From Suillus spraguei (Eukaryota; Basidiomycota; Agaricomycetes; Boletales; Suillaceae): 64,000 bases of DNA. Positions 62,393 through 64,000 of this stretch are shown piece by piece. The first letter of the stretch is position 1. Every line of letters starts with the position of its first letter. The notes beneath the pieces are model-generated. The model worked only from the letters and a program-made list of their open reading frames with translations. It was not told where the DNA came from and made no database searches. A program made the translations under genes and the position numbers. The stretch lies in the NCBI GenBank assembly GCA_016800925.1, contig JABCPU010000078.1, forward strand, positions 124,001 through 188,000. The letters run 5' to 3'.

Positions 62393-62705
62393 AAACTGTT
62401 ACAAGAACACCTTCTTGTGCCCCTACTATCATTTTTCCTCCTATGCATCACCATCTACTCTTGTCCCGACGAGGCCCCCATCCTCATCCTCCGCTACCTC
62501 ATCTGGCTTGCTGTTGTCACTCCCTACCTCGCCTACGCTCGTCTCCTCCATCATCACTGAACATGCCCTCTTCGCACACCTTCTACCTCCTCCGCGCCTA
62601 TACACACCTCTTTCGCTTCGCGCACTTCAAGCGCCTCCTCTGTGCTTCAACATGCGCACCCGCTCGGTTCACGGGAACCCCCTGTCTACCTTCAAGGATG
62701 TCTTG
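62393..62705. repeat. inverted repeat, right arm
   Basis: Reverse-complement partner of 61,720-62,047, separated from it by about 345 bases. It encodes only a frame of Ser/Pro-rich residues, so no protein function is proposed. Confidence 0.8.
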
Positions 62706-63310
62706 ACCTTTGGCTCTGCACTTATGACTCCTTCGCGCACATGCGCATTCTCATTGGTTGATACACCTCTGACTCGTTTACGAGCATGCATCCTCTTATT
62801 GGCTATCTGACTTCATACTTAATTCAGCAATACTTACATATTCACGCTCCACTTCAATCTTATGTATAAATACACGCAGATAGCCTTTGTACTTCTTTAA
62901 CTCGAATCTACTTGATCTTCGACCCTGAACTTCTTTTAATAAGCTTTCATTAAGCTTATTGTCACTATTCGAACTTCATAGAAGCTCATTGCTTCTACAT
63001 CTTTGATCGTCGTCAAGAACCTCGTCTCTGTGACATAGGTCGTGAGACAGCGCATAGTGCCCACCTCTGATCAATGCAACTAGTGCACTCCACGCTAGGA
63101 GACCGATACGCACGGGCCGCCGCTCTTGATAGAGCGCCGTCACAGACACCACTCAAGTTCCTTAGCGCCTGGCTAGGTCGCTAACACAAACAAACTATCA
63201 GGACAAGCAACACACATACCATCTGCCAGTGTTCATTTTCACCATATTGCAACAGCTGCATCGGAAGTGTACCACTCTGGAAACACAGGCTCCCCGCATG
63301 AATCAGAACA

Positions 63311-63946
63311 ATGCATTGTGAATGTCGGAGTTTTCTGGCCTGGGTACCCTCGGCAAGTTCGGCAAATTCAAGCGGAGCCACTCGCAGGGCACTATTGAGT
63401 GACATAATATTTGGCGGATTACAGCTATACTTCCCACGGTTACAATATCGAGGACTCGTGAATTCACTGATGTCATTATTTCACTGGAACAATTATCGAC
63501 GTTCAACGATCACTTTCCGTGCGTTGCGCGACTTCTTCGGCAAAATTATACCTTCACTTGATACATTAAGCTTGTGCATTGACGAAGCTCACAACATTTA
63601 CACTGCAGGACCGACGATGTCAACCGTTCGAGTCAACATGGGCCTCGAAACCAATCAACAACTCAGATACATTTTAAACTTAACTTTACTTCGTAAAACA
63701 AATTTCCTACGTCTAATTCACTTGCGAATATCCGAGATCGCCTTGGACACCCTTCTTCATATCAACAAGAGCCTGAAGCATCCTCTTCCCTCTCTCATTC
63801 AATCGATCGCGGAAGCGGTCTTCCGTCATCCACAACAGTCCATGTTGGAGCACATTTTTGGCCCTTGTCGATCCACCACGTATGTCGCCCATGCATCCAT
63901 GAAGTGTTGCACGGCGCTGTTTCGAGTTGTATGCTCCGCAGTGTAA
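63311..63946 (+). CDS. hypothetical protein, weakly supported
   Basis: An ATG-started open frame of 211 residues with no recognised domain. It has a hydrophobic patch and a histidine- and cysteine-containing C-terminus. It lies in the repeat-rich end and its codons do not resemble a conserved gene; it may be chance. Included because it is the only long frame here. Confidence 0.2.
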   Translation: MHCECRSFLAWVPSASSANSSGATRRALLSDIIFGGLQLYFPRLQYRGLVNSLMSLFHWNNYRRSTITFRALRDFFGKIIPSLDTLSLCIDEAHNIYTAGPTMSTVRVNMGLETNQQLRYILNLTLLRKTNFLRLIHLRISEIALDTLLHINKSLKHPLPSLIQSIAEAVFRHPQQSMLEHIFGPCRSTTYVAHASMKCCTALFRVVCSAV

Positions 63947-64000
63947 TATATTGTTATTATAGAACACCGTCTCGCCAGCTTGGTATTTAATCTTGGTGAG

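Larger units (their letters stand above)
61692..63310. other. region of inverted arms and an LTR-like tail
   Basis: Arms at about 61,720-62,047 and 62,393-62,705 are inverted copies of each other (see the repeat entry). The tail holds TATAAATA at 62,865-62,872 and a T/C-rich stretch, reminiscent of an LTR, but no LTR partner is seen in the window. A GGGGGGGGGG tract lies near 62,200. Confidence 0.4.

Noticed and set aside
62379..62810. Ser/Pro-rich frame in the right inverted arm
   Set aside because: A similar frame occurs on the other strand of the left arm, so it follows from the repeat and not from selection on a protein.

Overview
The window reads as nuclear DNA of a filamentous basidiomycete, probably an agaricomycete. 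The reasons are: genes broken by many short introns (mostly 48-70 bp, GT-AG, a few GC-AG); a FunK1-type protein kinase with several decayed relatives; two HET-domain genes in tandem; an M36 fungalysin; a small cysteine-rich secreted protein; and a PIF/Harbinger-like transposase of a type common in mushroom genomes. I do not name a species.

Layout. Bases 1-42,900 are fairly gene-rich. In order they hold: a TTC7/Ypp1-like TPR protein (5' end outside the window); an ornithine cyclodeaminase/mu-crystallin homologue; a small P-loop GTPase; a Rab18-like GTPase; a CFIm25/NUDT21 homologue; two HET-domain genes in tandem, one decayed; a SulP transporter with STAS and cyclic-nucleotide-binding domains; a DH-PH RhoGEF; a decayed diflavin reductase (TAH18/NDOR1-like); a small methyltransferase; a FunK1 pseudogene; an alpha/beta hydrolase; an Sfp1-like zinc-finger regulator; an F-box-like protein; a secreted fungalysin; and a small secreted cysteine-rich protein. 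Splice junctions were worked out by hand. In the intact genes the summed coding length is a multiple of three, which supports the models.

From about 43 kb onward the window is repeat-rich. It has one intact FunK1 kinase (809 codons) beside two broken relatives. One relative is interrupted by a 164-bp MITE and by a 649-bp deletion derivative of a pogo-like element. Further on are a paralogue of the secreted cysteine-rich gene split by a 417-bp MITE, a Harbinger-like transposase relic split by a 4.1-kb LTR-like nest that contains 40 perfect copies of an 8-bp unit, and a pair of inverted 0.3-kb arms near 62 kb.

Two conclusions stand out. First, four genes that otherwise look intact (Rab18, the second HET gene, the hydrolase and the fungalysin) carry five single-base losses, each explained by a short homopolymer one base too short. 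This suggests consensus error rather than decay. Second, the cysteine-rich secreted protein has a relative about 10 kb away that was disrupted by a MITE inside its signal-peptide exon. I found no convincing new multi-gene system; the neighbouring genes do not form an obvious pathway.
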